Shown: piece after piece, positions 1-11,088 of the stretch
How positions within the stretch are numbered: the first letter of the stretch is position 1
Layout: each line of letters starts with the position of its first letter
NCBI RefSeq assembly: GCF_029961765.1
Contig: NZ_CP124681.1
Span: forward strand, 1,178,001 to 1,242,000
Direction of reading: 5' to 3'
Length of the DNA stretch: 64,000 bases
Source of the DNA: Nocardioides sp. QY071
GTDB lineage: Bacteria > Actinomycetota > Actinomycetes > Propionibacteriales > Nocardioidaceae
The notes under the pieces: generated by a model
What the model was told of the DNA's origin: nothing
The model's database searches: none
The model's input: the letters and a program-made list of their open reading frames with translations, nothing else
Made by a program: the position numbers and the translations under genes

Positions 1-140
1 ACCACGCGTACGACGCGGGGGAGGACCGCGCGACCGGCTACTGGGTGGCCCACACCGTGCTGATCGTTGTGAACTTCGTGATCGCCGGCCTCCTCGGCTC
101 GCTGGGCTGGAAGGCGCTGCGCGCCTCGAAGGACGGCTGA
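1..140 (+). CDS. C-terminal fragment of a membrane protein (5' truncated)
   Basis: The window opens inside a reading frame that can be followed from base 3 to a TGA at 138-140, giving the last 45 residues of a protein. The fragment has a short polar stretch (HAYDAGEDRATGYW), one hydrophobic segment of about 20 residues (centred on VLIVVNFVIAGLLGSLGW) and a basic tail ending in SKDG, which fits a final membrane helix with its C-terminus in the cytoplasm. Nothing in these residues identifies a family. It converges on the adenylate cyclase gene, whose stop lies 12 bases downstream on the other strand. Confidence 0.6.
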   Translation, partial: HAYDAGEDRATGYWVAHTVLIVVNFVIAGLLGSLGWKALRASKDG

Positions 141-152
141 GCCCGGACGGCC

Positions 153-1382
153 TCAGGCGAAGGCACCCAGCAGGAAGTACGTCGTCATCGGGCCCTTGCC
201 CTTGACGTCGATCACCTGCGGGTCGCTGAACATGTAGCGGTCCTCCAGCAGCGCGTGGGTCGCCGCGGAGACCTGGATCCGGTGCGGCCGGCCGTGGGAC
301 TCCATCCGGCTTGCGGTGTTGACCGTGTCGCCCCACAGGTCGTAGGTGAACTTGCGCTGTCCGATCACGCCCGCGACGACAGGTCCGGACGCGATCCCGA
401 TCCGCATCGCGATCGGGCTCGGCCACGACGGTGAGAGCCGGGTCAGCGTGCGCTGCATGTCGAGCGCGAGCTCGGCGAGCGACGCGGCGTGGTTCTCGTC
501 GGGCACCGGCAGCCCGGCGACGGCCATGTAAGCGTCGCCGACGGTCTTGATCTTCTCGATGCCGCGGAGGTCGCACAGTGCGTCGAACTCCCGGAACATC
601 GTGTCCAGCAGGACCACCAGCTCCTCGGCGCTCAGCGCCTCCGAGACCGGCGTGAAGCCGACGATGTCGGAGAACAGCACGCTGACGTCGGGTGCCGAGT
701 CGGCGATCGCGCCGCGCTCGGTGCGCAGCCGCTGGGCGATCGGCACCGGGAGCACGTTGAACAGCAGCTCCTCGGAGCGGGCACGCTCCAGCTCGACCTC
801 GCGCTGCCGCTCGAAGGCCGTGCGCCGCAGCCGCTCGAGCGCGTAGCCGACGATGACAGCGATCGTGCTCAGCCCGATGGTCGGCGCGATGATCGTCTCG
901 AGCTGGTCGGACCCGCGGGGGAGCGTGAGGCTGACGACGGCGTAGATCGCGACGGCCGCCATCGTGGCGTGCATCCGCAGCCGCAGCAGCCCGATCGCGC
1001 CGATCAGGGTCACCGTCCCGGAGGTGTGGACGTACGTCGCGGGCAGGTCCGCCGTACGCGCCAGGACGCTGCCGAGCAGCACCATGACGAACCCGGCCAG
1101 GAGCACCGAGCACAGCTGGAGGTGGCGGGCCACGAAGGACGCCCGGCGCACGAGCACGGCGGCCGCCAGCAGGGCGGGGGTGGCCACGGCGAAGCGGACC
1201 ACCGCGGCAGCCCCGGCATCGCCGGAGCCGACCACGAGGAAGTCGATGCCGCCGTAGACGACGACGAAGAAGACGGCAACCCACACGGCGATCCGGGCCT
1301 GGCGCTGGCCGGCCGCGTCGTCGTACGCACGGAACTCGCGCTCGGCGTCCGGCTGGTCGAACTCGAGCATCCAGCGCCCCAT
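153..1382 (-). CDS. Membrane-bound class III adenylate cyclase
   Basis: 409 residues. Six hydrophobic segments fill the first ~190 residues, then a short charged linker and a class III nucleotidyl cyclase catalytic domain. Visible motifs are VLFSDIVGFT (first metal Asp), KIKTVGDAYMAVAG (Lys for adenine, second metal Asp), FTYDLWGDTVNTASRME (second adenine contact and transition-state Asn/Arg) and the C-terminal KGKGPM. The Lys/Asp pair favours ATP over GTP, so the product should be cAMP, made at the inner face of the membrane. The frame stays open upstream to 1508, but those extra codons run across the palindrome at 1473-1525 and look non-coding; the ATG at 1382 gives a normal membrane-cyclase N-terminus. 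It follows the sdh operon on the same strand but is separated from it by that hairpin. The input signal of the six-helix domain is unknown. Confidence 0.85.
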   Translation of the reverse strand: MGRWMLEFDQPDAEREFRAYDDAAGQRQARIAVWVAVFFVVVYGGIDFLVVGSGDAGAAAVVRFAVATPALLAAAVLVRRASFVARHLQLCSVLLAGFVMVLLGSVLARTADLPATYVHTSGTVTLIGAIGLLRLRMHATMAAVAIYAVVSLTLPRGSDQLETIIAPTIGLSTIAVIVGYALERLRRTAFERQREVELERARSEELLFNVLPVPIAQRLRTERGAIADSAPDVSVLFSDIVGFTPVSEALSAEELVVLLDTMFREFDALCDLRGIEKIKTVGDAYMAVAGLPVPDENHAASLAELALDMQRTLTRLSPSWPSPIAMRIGIASGPVVAGVIGQRKFTYDLWGDTVNTASRMESHGRPHRIQVSAATHALLEDRYMFSDPQVIDVKGKGPMTTYFLLGAFA

Positions 1383-1472
1383 GTGCAGCGCGTGCCGCTC
1401 CTGCAGCCACCTGACCCCCACAGCCGAATCGTGCCAGCCCCGCCGACCCGGCGCCTGGTGACCCGAAAAACA

Positions 1473-1525
1473 CGCCGACCCGGCAGAAAGTGGTCTCCTC
1501 GGAGACACTCTCTGCCGGGTCGGCG
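1473..1525. terminator. Long palindrome after sdhB (terminator or dispersed repeat)
   Basis: The arms CGCCGACCCGGCAGA (1473-1487) and its exact complement (1511-1525) are extended inward by near-complementary GTCTCC/GGAGAC stretches, giving a hairpin of about 25 bp with a very short loop. It begins 27 bases past the sdhB stop and has no clear U-tract, so it may act as an intrinsic-like terminator, an mRNA 3' end stabiliser, or simply be a copy of a dispersed palindrome. A second copy of CGCCGACCCGGC lies at 1440-1451. Confidence 0.6.
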
Positions 1526-1551
1526 CGGATCCGACGCCAGTTGGAGCCGGG

Positions 1552-2291
1552 TCAGTGACCGTTCTTCAGCGCGGTGCGCAGGTCCTTGTTGAGCTGGGAG
1601 ATCACGTCGAGCGGGATCTCCTTCGGGCACGCCGCGGCGCACTCACCGATGTTGGTGCAGCCACCGAAGCCCTCGTGGTCGTGCTGGCCGACCATGTCGA
1701 CCACGCGCGACCAGCGCTCCGGCTGGCCCTGCGGCAGCTCGCCGAGGTGGGTGATCTTGGCACCCAGGAACAGCGAGGCGGAGCCGTTGGGGCACGCGGC
1801 GACGCAACCGCCACAGCCGATGCAGGTCGCGACGTTGAACGCCCGCATCGCCTTGTCGCGCGGCGCCGGCACCGAGTTGGCCTCGGGGGCCGAGCCGGTG
1901 TTGGCCGAGATGTAGCCGCCGGCCTGGATGATCCGGTCGAACGCCGAGCGGTCGACGACCAGGTCCTTGAGCACCGGGAACGGCTCGGCACGCCACGGCT
2001 CGATGGTGATCGTGTCGCCGTCGTTGAACGAGCGCATGTGCAGCTGGCAGGTCGTGGTGACCTCCGGGCCGTGCGCCTGGCCGTTGATCATCAGCGAGCA
2101 CATGCCGCAGATGCCCTCACGACAGTCGCTGTCGAACGCGACCGGCTCCTCGCCGCTGGTGACGAGCTGCTCGTTGAGCAGGTCGAGCATCTCCAGGAAG
2201 GACATGTCGGAGGAGACGCCGTCGAGCTCGTAGGTGTGCATCGCACCCTTGGCGGCGGCGTTCTCCTGACGCCAGACCTTGAGCGTGACCT

Positions 2292-2295
<4 letters not shown>
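1552..2295 (-). CDS. sdhB: Succinate dehydrogenase iron-sulfur subunit
   Basis: 247 residues, last gene of sdhCAB. It carries electrons from the SdhA flavin through three clusters to the cytochrome b subunit. The N-terminal [2Fe-2S] domain shows [16 protein letters not shown] plus a downstream Cys (TTTCQL). The C-terminal domain has [12 protein letters not shown] and [12 protein letters not shown], ligands for the [4Fe-4S] and [3Fe-4S] clusters. The GTG start overlaps the sdhA stop (GTGA), implying translational coupling. Length and single-cytochrome context match the actinobacterial/Bacillus-type menaquinone-linked complex II rather than the four-subunit E. coli type. Confidence 0.95.
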
Positions 2296-4355
<2,060 letters not shown>

Positions 4356-4368
4356 GTTCGTTGGCCCC

Positions 4369-5085
4369 TTACTTCTCGATGATGCCGACGAGCACGGACA
4401 GCGGGACCAGCGAGAAGCCGCCGGCGACGACGATGGCGACGACCCAGCCGGCCGCGCGGGCGCGGGCCCGCGACGTGGCCGAGTTGGTGAAGCCCAGCGT
4501 CTGCAGCGAGCTGAACGTGCCGTGGTGCAGGTGGAGGCCGAGGGCGACCATCGCCAGCAGGTAGATGATCGTCATCCACCACAGGTCGAAGGTGTCGACG
4601 ACCAGGGAGTACGGGTCGTGGCCGCCGGTGTCGCCGTTGCTCGGGTTGATCTTGACGATCGTGAAGTTGAGCAGGTGCCAGACGATGAAGACGAGGATCG
4701 TGACGCCGCCCCAGCGCATGGTGCGCGAGGAGATCGACGAGCCGACGTTCTTCTTGGCGACGTACTTCACCGGGCGGGCCTTGGCGGCGCGGCTGGCGAG
4801 GATCGCCGCGCACGCGATGTGGACGATGACGGCGACGATGAGGCCGACGCGCATGATCCACAGGAAGCCCTCGTGGGGGAGCATCGGCTCCCCGAGCTCA
4901 CGCAGGTGCTCGGCGTAGTGGTTGAACGCCTCCCGCCCTGAGAAGGCCTTGAGGTTGCCGTACATGTGTCCCAGCACGAAGCCGATGAACAGCAGGCCAC
5001 TCACAGCCATGAGCAATTTCAGGGCGATGGTCGTGCGTGCTGCACGACTGCCCTTCACCAGTTGAGGACGCGTCGTCGATGCCAC
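4369..5085 (-). CDS. sdhC: Succinate dehydrogenase cytochrome b subunit
   Basis: About 238 residues with five hydrophobic segments, as in the single-subunit di-heme anchors of trimeric complex II. Histidines suited to haem ligation occur in or near the helices ([29 protein letters not shown]). The protein anchors SdhAB to the membrane and passes electrons to the quinone pool. The frame is open far upstream; the GTG at 5085 ([13 protein letters not shown]) gives the usual length, while an in-frame ATG at 5133 would add 16 residues. It is the first gene of sdhCAB, so its 5' region with the palindrome at 5147-5163 is the operon control region. Confidence 0.88.
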   Translation of the reverse strand: MASTTRPQLVKGSRAARTTIALKLLMAVSGLLFIGFVLGHMYGNLKAFSGREAFNHYAEHLRELGEPMLPHEGFLWIMRVGLIVAVIVHIACAAILASRAAKARPVKYVAKKNVGSSISSRTMRWGGVTILVFIVWHLLNFTIVKINPSNGDTGGHDPYSLVVDTFDLWWMTIIYLLAMVALGLHLHHGTFSSLQTLGFTNSATSRARARAAGWVVAIVVAGGFSLVPLSVLVGIIEK

Positions 5086-5146
5086 GGGGGGCCACGCTAC
5101 TCCCGCTACTGACCAGTAGGTGACCGGGATCATGTGAGATATGCAC

Positions 5147-5163
5147 GTAAGGCAAGCCTTACC
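5147..5163. promoter_or_regulatory. Possible iron box (DtxR/IdeR type) upstream of sdhCAB
   Basis: The sequence GTAAGGC-AA-GCCTTAC is a perfect 7+7 dyad followed by CC. Its right half with the extension (AGGCAAGCCTTACC) matches 10 of 14 positions of a DtxR/IdeR-type AGGTTAGGCTAACC core. It lies 14 bases upstream of the alternative sdhC ATG (5133) and about 60 upstream of the preferred GTG, in the only gap between the DyP peroxidase stop and sdhC. Iron control of an iron-rich complex would make sense, but the match is partial and the assignment is inference. Confidence 0.4.
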
Positions 5164-5183
5164 CGCGGCGTGTCTTGGCAGAA

Positions 5184-6119
5184 CTAGCCGGTGATGTCGT
5201 CCAGGAAGTCGCTCGTCGGGACGAAGAAGAGGGTGCCGGTGACGGCGGTCGAGAAGTCGAGGATCCGGTCGTGGTTGCCGGGCGGGCGGCCGACGAACAT
5301 GTTCGTCAGCATCAGCTCGGTGACGCCGGGGTCGTTGGCGTAGCCGATGAAGTAGGTGCCGAACTCGGCTGCGCCGACCCGGCCGAAGGGCATGTTGTCG
5401 CGCAGGATCGCGCGCTCGGTGCCGTCCGCGTCGACGATGGTGTTGAGGGCGACGTGGGAGTTGGCCGGCTTCACGTCGTCGGCCATCTCCACGTCGGAGA
5501 GCTTGGAGCGGCCGATCGCGCGCTCCTGGTCCTCGACGGACAGGGCGCCCCAGGCGGTCAGGTCGTGCAGGTACTTCTGGGTGATGACGTAGCTCCCGCC
5601 GGCGTACGTCGGGTCCTCGTCGCCGATCAGCACGGCGGCGTCCTTCTCGGGACCCTCGGGGTTCTCGGTGCCGTCGACGAAGCCGAGCATGTCGCGCTGG
5701 TCGAACGAGCGGAAGCCGTGCACCTCGTCGACGACCTTCCCCACGCCGGCCAGCCGGTCGGTGAGGTGCTGGGCGAGCTCGAAGCACAGGTCCATCCGGT
5801 GTGCCCGCAGGTGGAAGAAGAGGTCGCCGGGTGTGGCCGGGGCGTGGTGGCGCTCGCCGGTGACCTCGCGGAACGGGTGCAGGTGGGCCGGCCGCGGGGC
5901 GGTGAGCAGCCGGTCCCAGGCCTCGGCGCCGATCCCGACGACACAGGTCAGCTCGCCCTCGGGGATCCGGAAGCCGACCGAGCGGCGCAGGCCGCTGACG
6001 TCGGCGAGGAGCTGGCGCACGGTCACGGCGCCGGCCTCCCCGGTGCCGGGGTCGAGGGTGAGTGTCAGGAAGATCGCGGACTCGGTCAGCGGTGCGAGGA
6101 CTGCTTGAGGAGTGGGCAC
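5184..6119 (-). CDS. DyP-type haem peroxidase
   Basis: 311 residues from the GTG at 6119, which has GAGGA about 8 bases upstream; a longer ATG start at 6170 is possible. The defining GFVDGTENP motif sits near residues 146-154 (catalytic Asp about 149), the proximal haem His is in KPANSHVALN (about 222), and the distal Arg is in AILRDNMPFG (about 240). The length and lack of a Tat signal fit the cytoplasmic YfeX/DypB-like group. The C-terminus ends in DDITG and does not resemble an encapsulin-targeting tail. The substrate is not predictable. It is divergent from the YdeP-family oxidoreductase gene. Confidence 0.9.
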   Translation of the reverse strand: MPTPQAVLAPLTESAIFLTLTLDPGTGEAGAVTVRQLLADVSGLRRSVGFRIPEGELTCVVGIGAEAWDRLLTAPRPAHLHPFREVTGERHHAPATPGDLFFHLRAHRMDLCFELAQHLTDRLAGVGKVVDEVHGFRSFDQRDMLGFVDGTENPEGPEKDAAVLIGDEDPTYAGGSYVITQKYLHDLTAWGALSVEDQERAIGRSKLSDVEMADDVKPANSHVALNTIVDADGTERAILRDNMPFGRVGAAEFGTYFIGYANDPGVTELMLTNMFVGRPPGNHDRILDFSTAVTGTLFFVPTSDFLDDITG

Positions 6120-6236
6120 CCGTCGATCCTCGTGGAAGCAGTCCCTGTCGACCAGAGGGAGGACGATCACCGTTGTTTATCAAGCCATGGCGGAATGATG
6201 TTTGACGGAGCCGGGGAGGCGCGGGACCCTGCAAGG

Positions 6237-8531
6237 GTGAGCAAGACGCGGCCGGACGCTGACCCCCAGGACGACCTCAGGGTCACCCCGCCGAAGACGT
6301 ACGCCGCCGGTGTCCCTGCCGTCGCGCACGCGATGGACTACTCCCTGGCCCAGGCCGGGCCGAAGCGCACCATGCTCACCCTGCTCAGCCTCAACCAGGC
6401 CGAGGGCATCGACTGCCCGGGCTGCGCGTGGCCGGACCCCAAGCACCGGCACAAGAACGAGTACTGCGAGAACGGCGCCAAGCACGTCAACGACGAGGCG
6501 ACCACCCGGCGGGTGACCCGCGAGTTCTTCGCCGAGCACTCCGTCGCCGAGCTCGACACGAAGTCGGACATGTGGCTCAACCACCAGGGCCGGCTGACCG
6601 AGCCGATGGTGAAGCGTCCCGGTGCGACCCACTACGAGCCGATCAGCTGGGATGACGCGCTCGGCCTGGTCGCCGACGAGCTCAACGCCCTGGCCTCGCC
6701 CGACGAGGCGATGTTCTACACCTCGGGCCGGCTCAACAACGAGGCCGCGTTCCTGCTCCAGCTGTTCTCCCGTGCCTACGGCACCAACAACCTGCCCGAC
6801 TGCTCGAACATGTGCCACGAGTCGAGCGGATCCGGCCTGGGGGAGACCCTCGGAATCGGCAAGGGCAGCGTCTCGCTCGACGACATCCACGAGTCCGACC
6901 TGGTCTTCGTCGTCGGCCAGAACCCCGGCACCAACCACCCGCGGATGCTCTCGGCCCTCGAGGAGACCAAGCGCAACGGCGGTCGCGTGATCGCGGTCAA
7001 CCCGCTGCCCGAGGCCGGCCTGATCCGGTTCAAGAACCCGCAGAAGCCCAGCGGCGTCATCGGCAGGGGTACGCCGATCGCCGACGTCTTCGTGAAGATC
7101 CGCCCCGGCGGCGACCTGGCGCTCTTCCAGATGCTCAACCGGCTGCTGCTCGAGGCCGAGGACGCCGCACCCGGCACCGTGCTGGACCACGACTACATCG
7201 CGGCCCACACGACCGGCTTCGAGGAGTTCGCGGCCCACACCCGCGCGGTCACCTGGGAGCACGTGCTCGAGGCGACCGGACTGACCCGTGAGGAGATCGA
7301 GGGCGTCCACCGCGAGGTGCTCGCCGCCGGCAAGGTCATCGTGTGCTGGGCGATGGGCCTGACCCAGCACAGGCACGGCGTCCCCACCATCCGAGAGCTG
7401 GTCAGCTTCCTGCTGCTGCGTGGCAACCTGGGCCGCCCCGGCGCCGGAGTCTGCCCGGTGCGCGGGCACAGCAACGTCCAGGGCGACCGGACCATGGGCA
7501 TCTGGGAGCGGGTGCCCGACAGCTTCCTCGACGCGCTGGGCACCGAGTTCTCCTTCGAGCCGCCGCGCCACCACGGCTTCGACTCGGTCGAGGGCGTCCG
7601 AGCGATGCGCGACGGCCGGGCCAGGGTCTTCGTCGGCGTGGCCGGCAACTTCGTGCGCGCCATGTCCGACAGCGACGTCACGGAGGCCGCCCTGCGCTCG
7701 TGCCGGCTGACCGTGCAGATCTCCACCAAGCTCAACCGCTCCCACACGGTGTGCGGCGAGACCGCGCTGATCCTGCCGACGCTGGGGCGCAGCGACCGCG
7801 ACGTCCAGGCCACCGGCGAGCAGTTCGTGACCGTCGAGGACTCGATGAGCGAGGTGCACCAGTCCCGCGGCCGGCTCGACCCCGCCTCGCCCGACCTGCT
7901 CAGCGAGGTCGCGATCATCACCCGGCTGGCCCGGCGCACCCTCGGTGAGGGCGGCGCCATCCCGTGGGAGGACTTCGAGGCCGACTACGCCCTGGTCCGC
8001 GACCGGATCGCCCGCGTCGTGCCCGGCTTCGACGACTTCAACGCCCGGGTCGCCGTACCCGGCGGCTTCCGGCTGCCCAACCCGGTCAACGAGGGCCGCT
8101 TCCCGACGCCCAGCGGCAAGGCGGTCTTCACCTGCAACGACCTCGACATGATCGCCGCGCCGCCGGGCCACCTGGTGCTGCAGAGCCTGCGCTCGCACGA
8201 CCAGTGGAACACCATCCCCTACGCCATGAACGACCGCTACCGCGGCATCCACGACGCCCGCCGGATCGTGATGGTCAACCCCGACGACATCGCCGAGCTC
8301 GGCCTGGCCGATCGCGACCTGGTCGACATCGTGAGCATCTGGACCGACGGCAGCGAGCGGCGCGCCGAGGGCTTCCGGGTCGTCGCCTATCCGGCGGCGC
8401 GCGGCTCGGCGGCGTCCTACTACCCCGAGACCAACGTGCTCGTCCCGCTGGACAGCGTGGCGGAGGTCAGCAACACGCCCACGTCGAAGGGCGTGATCGT
8501 GCGGTTGGAGCGCGTTGCCGGCTCCAGCTGA
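6237..8531 (+). CDS. YdeP/FdhF-like molybdopterin oxidoreductase
   Basis: 764 residues of the molybdopterin-dependent DMSO-reductase superfamily, closest in pattern to the YdeP (FdhF-like) family. An N-terminal cysteine cluster is present (Cys60-x2-Cys63 in DCPGCAW and Cys77 in YCENGAK), followed by the Mo-domain motifs CSNMCHESSG (Cys189/Cys193), FVVGQNPGTNHPRM and the C-terminal molydopterin-binding domain (TPSGKAVF, LRSHDQWNT). Known relatives include E. coli YdeP, linked to acid resistance; a true formate dehydrogenase role is uncertain. The GTG at 6237 is chosen because upstream codons are antisense to the DyP gene; an in-frame ATG at 6195 is an alternative. The 117-bp gap to the DyP start holds an AT-rich patch (TTGTTTATCAA) likely to contain divergent promoters. 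Confidence 0.83.
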   Translation: MSKTRPDADPQDDLRVTPPKTYAAGVPAVAHAMDYSLAQAGPKRTMLTLLSLNQAEGIDCPGCAWPDPKHRHKNEYCENGAKHVNDEATTRRVTREFFAEHSVAELDTKSDMWLNHQGRLTEPMVKRPGATHYEPISWDDALGLVADELNALASPDEAMFYTSGRLNNEAAFLLQLFSRAYGTNNLPDCSNMCHESSGSGLGETLGIGKGSVSLDDIHESDLVFVVGQNPGTNHPRMLSALEETKRNGGRVIAVNPLPEAGLIRFKNPQKPSGVIGRGTPIADVFVKIRPGGDLALFQMLNRLLLEAEDAAPGTVLDHDYIAAHTTGFEEFAAHTRAVTWEHVLEATGLTREEIEGVHREVLAAGKVIVCWAMGLTQHRHGVPTIRELVSFLLLRGNLGRPGAGVCPVRGHSNVQGDRTMGIWERVPDSFLDALGTEFSFEPPRHHGFDSVEGVRAMRDGRARVFVGVAGNFVRAMSDSDVTEAALRSCRLTVQISTKLNRSHTVCGETALILPTLGRSDRDVQATGEQFVTVEDSMSEVHQSRGRLDPASPDLLSEVAIITRLARRTLGEGGAIPWEDFEADYALVRDRIARVVPGFDDFNARVAVPGGFRLPNPVNEGRFPTPSGKAVFTCNDLDMIAAPPGHLVLQSLRSHDQWNTIPYAMNDRYRGIHDARRIVMVNPDDIAELGLADRDLVDIVSIWTDGSERRAEGFRVVAYPAARGSAASYYPETNVLVPLDSVAEVSNTPTSKGVIVRLERVAGSS

Positions 8532-9507
8532 CCGGCGCCACGCGGCGCGGGTCGCGCTGGGACTGCTCGTCCCCGGCCTCGTCCTGCTCGCGCTGGGGCG
8601 CCCCGAGCTGGTGATGTACGCCGCCTTCGGGTCGTTCGCCGGAATGTACGGCCGCCTGGAGGGGCGCGCGGAGCGGCTGCGGCACCAGTTCCACGGCGCC
8701 GGGATGCTGGTCACCGGCGTCGGCCTCGGCGCGCTGCTCTCGGCGAGCGGCGCCGGGCCGGCCGTGCTGGTCGCCGCCGTCACCGCGTTCGCGACCCTCG
8801 GCTCGCTCGTGACCGACGGCCTCGGCCTGCGCCCCGGCGGCCCGTTCTTCGGCATCTTCGCGCTCGGCGCGACGGCGTCGGTGAGTGCCGACCTGGTCAG
8901 CCCGGTCGGCGCGGTCCTCATCTGCGCCGGTACGGCGGCCTGGTGCCTGGCCCTCGGCGTCGCCGACCGTGCGGAGCGGCCGGCGCCCGCCCGGCGTCCC
9001 GACGGCCTGCCCGTGGGCGCCGTGCGGCAGGCCGGTCGCTACCTGCTGGCGACCGCGGTGGCCGGCGTCGTGGGCATCGGCCTGGGCATCGACCACGCGA
9101 ACTGGGCGATGACGGCGGCCGCCGTACCACTGGCGATCGTGACGGCGGGGGAGACGCCGGACCTGGGCGCGGTGCTCGACCGTGCCGCGCACCGGATCGC
9201 GGGCACCTTCGCCGGCCTCGTCGTCACCGCGGTCGTGCTGCTTCCGGAGCCGCGGCCGGAGGTCCTCGCCGTCGTGGTGGTCGTGCTGCTGTTCCCGACC
9301 GAGCTCTTCATGGCCCGGCACTACGGGCTGGCGCTGGGCTTCTTCACGCCGCTGATCATGATCATGACGGAGCTGGCGGCGCCCTCGGACCCGGTCGACC
9401 TGCTGCTCGCCCGCGGTGTCGACACCGTGATCGGCGTCGCCGCCGGGGTCGCGGCCGCGGCGCTCGTGCGAGGGCATCGGGCCGCGCCGCAGCCGGTCAC
9501 GGGCTGA
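8515..9507 (+). CDS. FUSC-family integral membrane protein
   Basis: 330 residues starting at a TTG that overlaps the end of the YdeP-family gene by 17 bases, so the two are probably co-translated. Roughly ten hydrophobic segments occur in two halves separated by a short basic stretch ([13 protein letters not shown]), the pattern of FUSC/aromatic-acid-exporter-like proteins. A transport role for small organic acids is suggested by family only. The 3' end overlaps the convergent LysR gene by 11 bases. Whether it serves the oxidoreductase is unknown, but the overlap argues for a shared function. Confidence 0.7.
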   Translation: MPAPADRRHAARVALGLLVPGLVLLALGRPELVMYAAFGSFAGMYGRLEGRAERLRHQFHGAGMLVTGVGLGALLSASGAGPAVLVAAVTAFATLGSLVTDGLGLRPGGPFFGIFALGATASVSADLVSPVGAVLICAGTAAWCLALGVADRAERPAPARRPDGLPVGAVRQAGRYLLATAVAGVVGIGLGIDHANWAMTAAAVPLAIVTAGETPDLGAVLDRAAHRIAGTFAGLVVTAVVLLPEPRPEVLAVVVVVLLFPTELFMARHYGLALGFFTPLIMIMTELAAPSDPVDLLLARGVDTVIGVAAGVAAAALVRGHRAAPQPVTG

Positions 9508-10390
9508 ACAGCTTGAGCGCGCGGGCGGTGTCGACCAGGGCCCGGGCCAGCAGCGACTCCGGCCCGTGGCCGGCCAGCACCAGCCCGACCTGGTGGGTAC
9601 GACGCGGCTTCGGCAGCGGGATCGCGCGCAGCCCCTCGGGCACCCCGAAGGTCGGCAGCCAGGCATGCGGCACCACGCTCGACAGGCCCATCGACGCGAC
9701 GTGCGCGTAGACCGCCGAGACCGTGTCGGTCTCGACCACGACATTGCTGTCGACGCCGGTGTCGGCGAGGTGGCCGTCGATGATCCGGCGGTTCTGCATG
9801 TCTCCGGTCAGCAGGCACAGCGGCGAGCGGGCGGCGTCGAGCCAGGTCACCGCCTCCGCGGCGCCGTGCTCGCCGTCGGTCGGGGTCAGGAACAGGTAGC
9901 GCTCGCGGTAGAGCGGGACGACGCGCACCCGGCCGAGGGGCTCGCCGTCGACGTACGTCATCCCGACGTCGATGTCGAAGTCGTTGAGGCGGCGCACGAT
10001 GTCGCGCGAGGACATCGACAGCAACAGGAAGGTCGTCAACGGGTGCCGCTCGCGCATCGGGGTGGTGAGCAGCGACGCGACGCTCAGCGCCGTCGGGATC
10101 GCGCCCATCCGCAGGGTGCCGGTCAGGCCGCCGCGCATCGAGGCGATCGTCTGGTCCAGCGACTCCCGCTCGGCCAGCATCCGCTGGGCCCAGTGCAGGA
10201 CCTGCACGCCCTCGGACGTGAACCCCTCGAACCGCTGGGCCCGCTTGACGATCTGGACGCCGAGCTCCTGCTCGAGCTTGCGGATCCCGGCGGACAGCGC
10301 CGGCTGGGTCACGTGGCAGGCCTCCGCAGCCCGGCCGAAGTGGCCCTCACGCGCCAGCGCGGCGAGGTACTCCAAGCGGCGCAGCAGCAT
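9497..10390 (-). CDS. LysR-family transcriptional regulator
   Basis: 297 residues. The N-terminal winged helix-turn-helix (residues 1-60) shows the classic [20 protein letters not shown] pattern, followed by the linker helix and a periplasmic-binding-protein-like effector domain. It converges on the YdeP/FUSC pair and is divergent from the DUF1345 gene 42 bases away; LysR proteins usually control a neighbouring unit, so either is a candidate target. A TAGGGT box lies 7 bases before the ATG (10398-10403), consistent with a leaderless transcript. The effector is unknown. Confidence 0.9.
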   Translation of the reverse strand: MLLRRLEYLAALAREGHFGRAAEACHVTQPALSAGIRKLEQELGVQIVKRAQRFEGFTSEGVQVLHWAQRMLAERESLDQTIASMRGGLTGTLRMGAIPTALSVASLLTTPMRERHPLTTFLLLSMSSRDIVRRLNDFDIDVGMTYVDGEPLGRVRVVPLYRERYLFLTPTDGEHGAAEAVTWLDAARSPLCLLTGDMQNRRIIDGHLADTGVDSNVVVETDTVSAVYAHVASMGLSSVVPHAWLPTFGVPEGLRAIPLPKPRRTHQVGLVLAGHGPESLLARALVDTARALKLFSP

Positions 10391-10432
10391 GGCGGTCACC
10401 CTACGGCCCGGCCGCGCCCTTGTGTCGGGCGT

Positions 10433-11068
10433 GTGAAGCGCCCGCCCCTGATCGCCACCGCGTGGCCGCGGCTGCTGTCGGCGGTCGGCGCCGGCGCCGT
10501 GGCCGCCCTCCTCGGCTCGCTGGTGGAGGCCCAGCTCGCCGTACTGCTGGCGATCGCCGTCGCCGGTGCGGTCTACGTCGTGTTCGGCTGGGTCGTGCTG
10601 TGGCCGATGGACGCCGACGCGACGCGGGTCAACGCGACCCACGAGGACCTCACGCCCGGTGTCGACGAGGTCGTGGTCGGCGCGGCCGCGCTCGGCGGTC
10701 TCGGCGGCGTGGTCGCGTTGCTGCTCGTCGGCGGCAGCACGGTCGCCGGACGAGCAGACGCCGCCGTGGCGCTGGGCGGGGTGTTCGCGGCCTGGGCGTC
10801 GCTGCACCTGATGTACGCGACCCGGTACGCCCACCTCTACTACTCCGACACTCCGGGCGGGATCGACTTCAACAGCACCGAGCCGCCGGCGTTCCGGGAC
10901 TTCCTCTACTTCAGCTACAACCTCGGCATGACCTACCAGGTCTCCGACACGGCCGTGCAGAACGGCGCGATCCGCGCGGTGGTGCTGCGGCACTGCCTGG
11001 CGTCGTACGTCTTCGGGGCGGCGATCATCGCGACCACCATCAACCTGGTCGTCGGGATCGTGGCCTGA
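10433..11068 (+). CDS. DUF1345 membrane protein
   Basis: 211 residues from the GTG at 10433. Four to five hydrophobic segments are visible, with the characteristic polar motifs of the DUF1345 family ([14 protein letters not shown] and [20 protein letters not shown]). The family is integral to the membrane and functionally uncharacterised. The start is tentative: no strong ribosome-binding site precedes it and the frame is open upstream through the LysR gene. It is transcribed divergently from LysR. Confidence 0.72.
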   Translation: MKRPPLIATAWPRLLSAVGAGAVAALLGSLVEAQLAVLLAIAVAGAVYVVFGWVVLWPMDADATRVNATHEDLTPGVDEVVVGAAALGGLGGVVALLLVGGSTVAGRADAAVALGGVFAAWASLHLMYATRYAHLYYSDTPGGIDFNSTEPPAFRDFLYFSYNLGMTYQVSDTAVQNGAIRAVVLRHCLASYVFGAAIIATTINLVVGIVA

Positions 11069-11088
11069 GCCCGCATACCGGCTGAGGC

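Noticed and set aside
5184..6119. DyP peroxidase as encapsulin cargo
   Set aside because: No targeting peptide at the C-terminus (ends DDITG) and no encapsulin shell gene nearby.
5175..6236. Upstream extension of the YdeP-family reading frame
   Set aside because: It is antisense to the DyP peroxidase, has no family similarity, and the oxidoreductase N-terminus fits the GTG at 6237.
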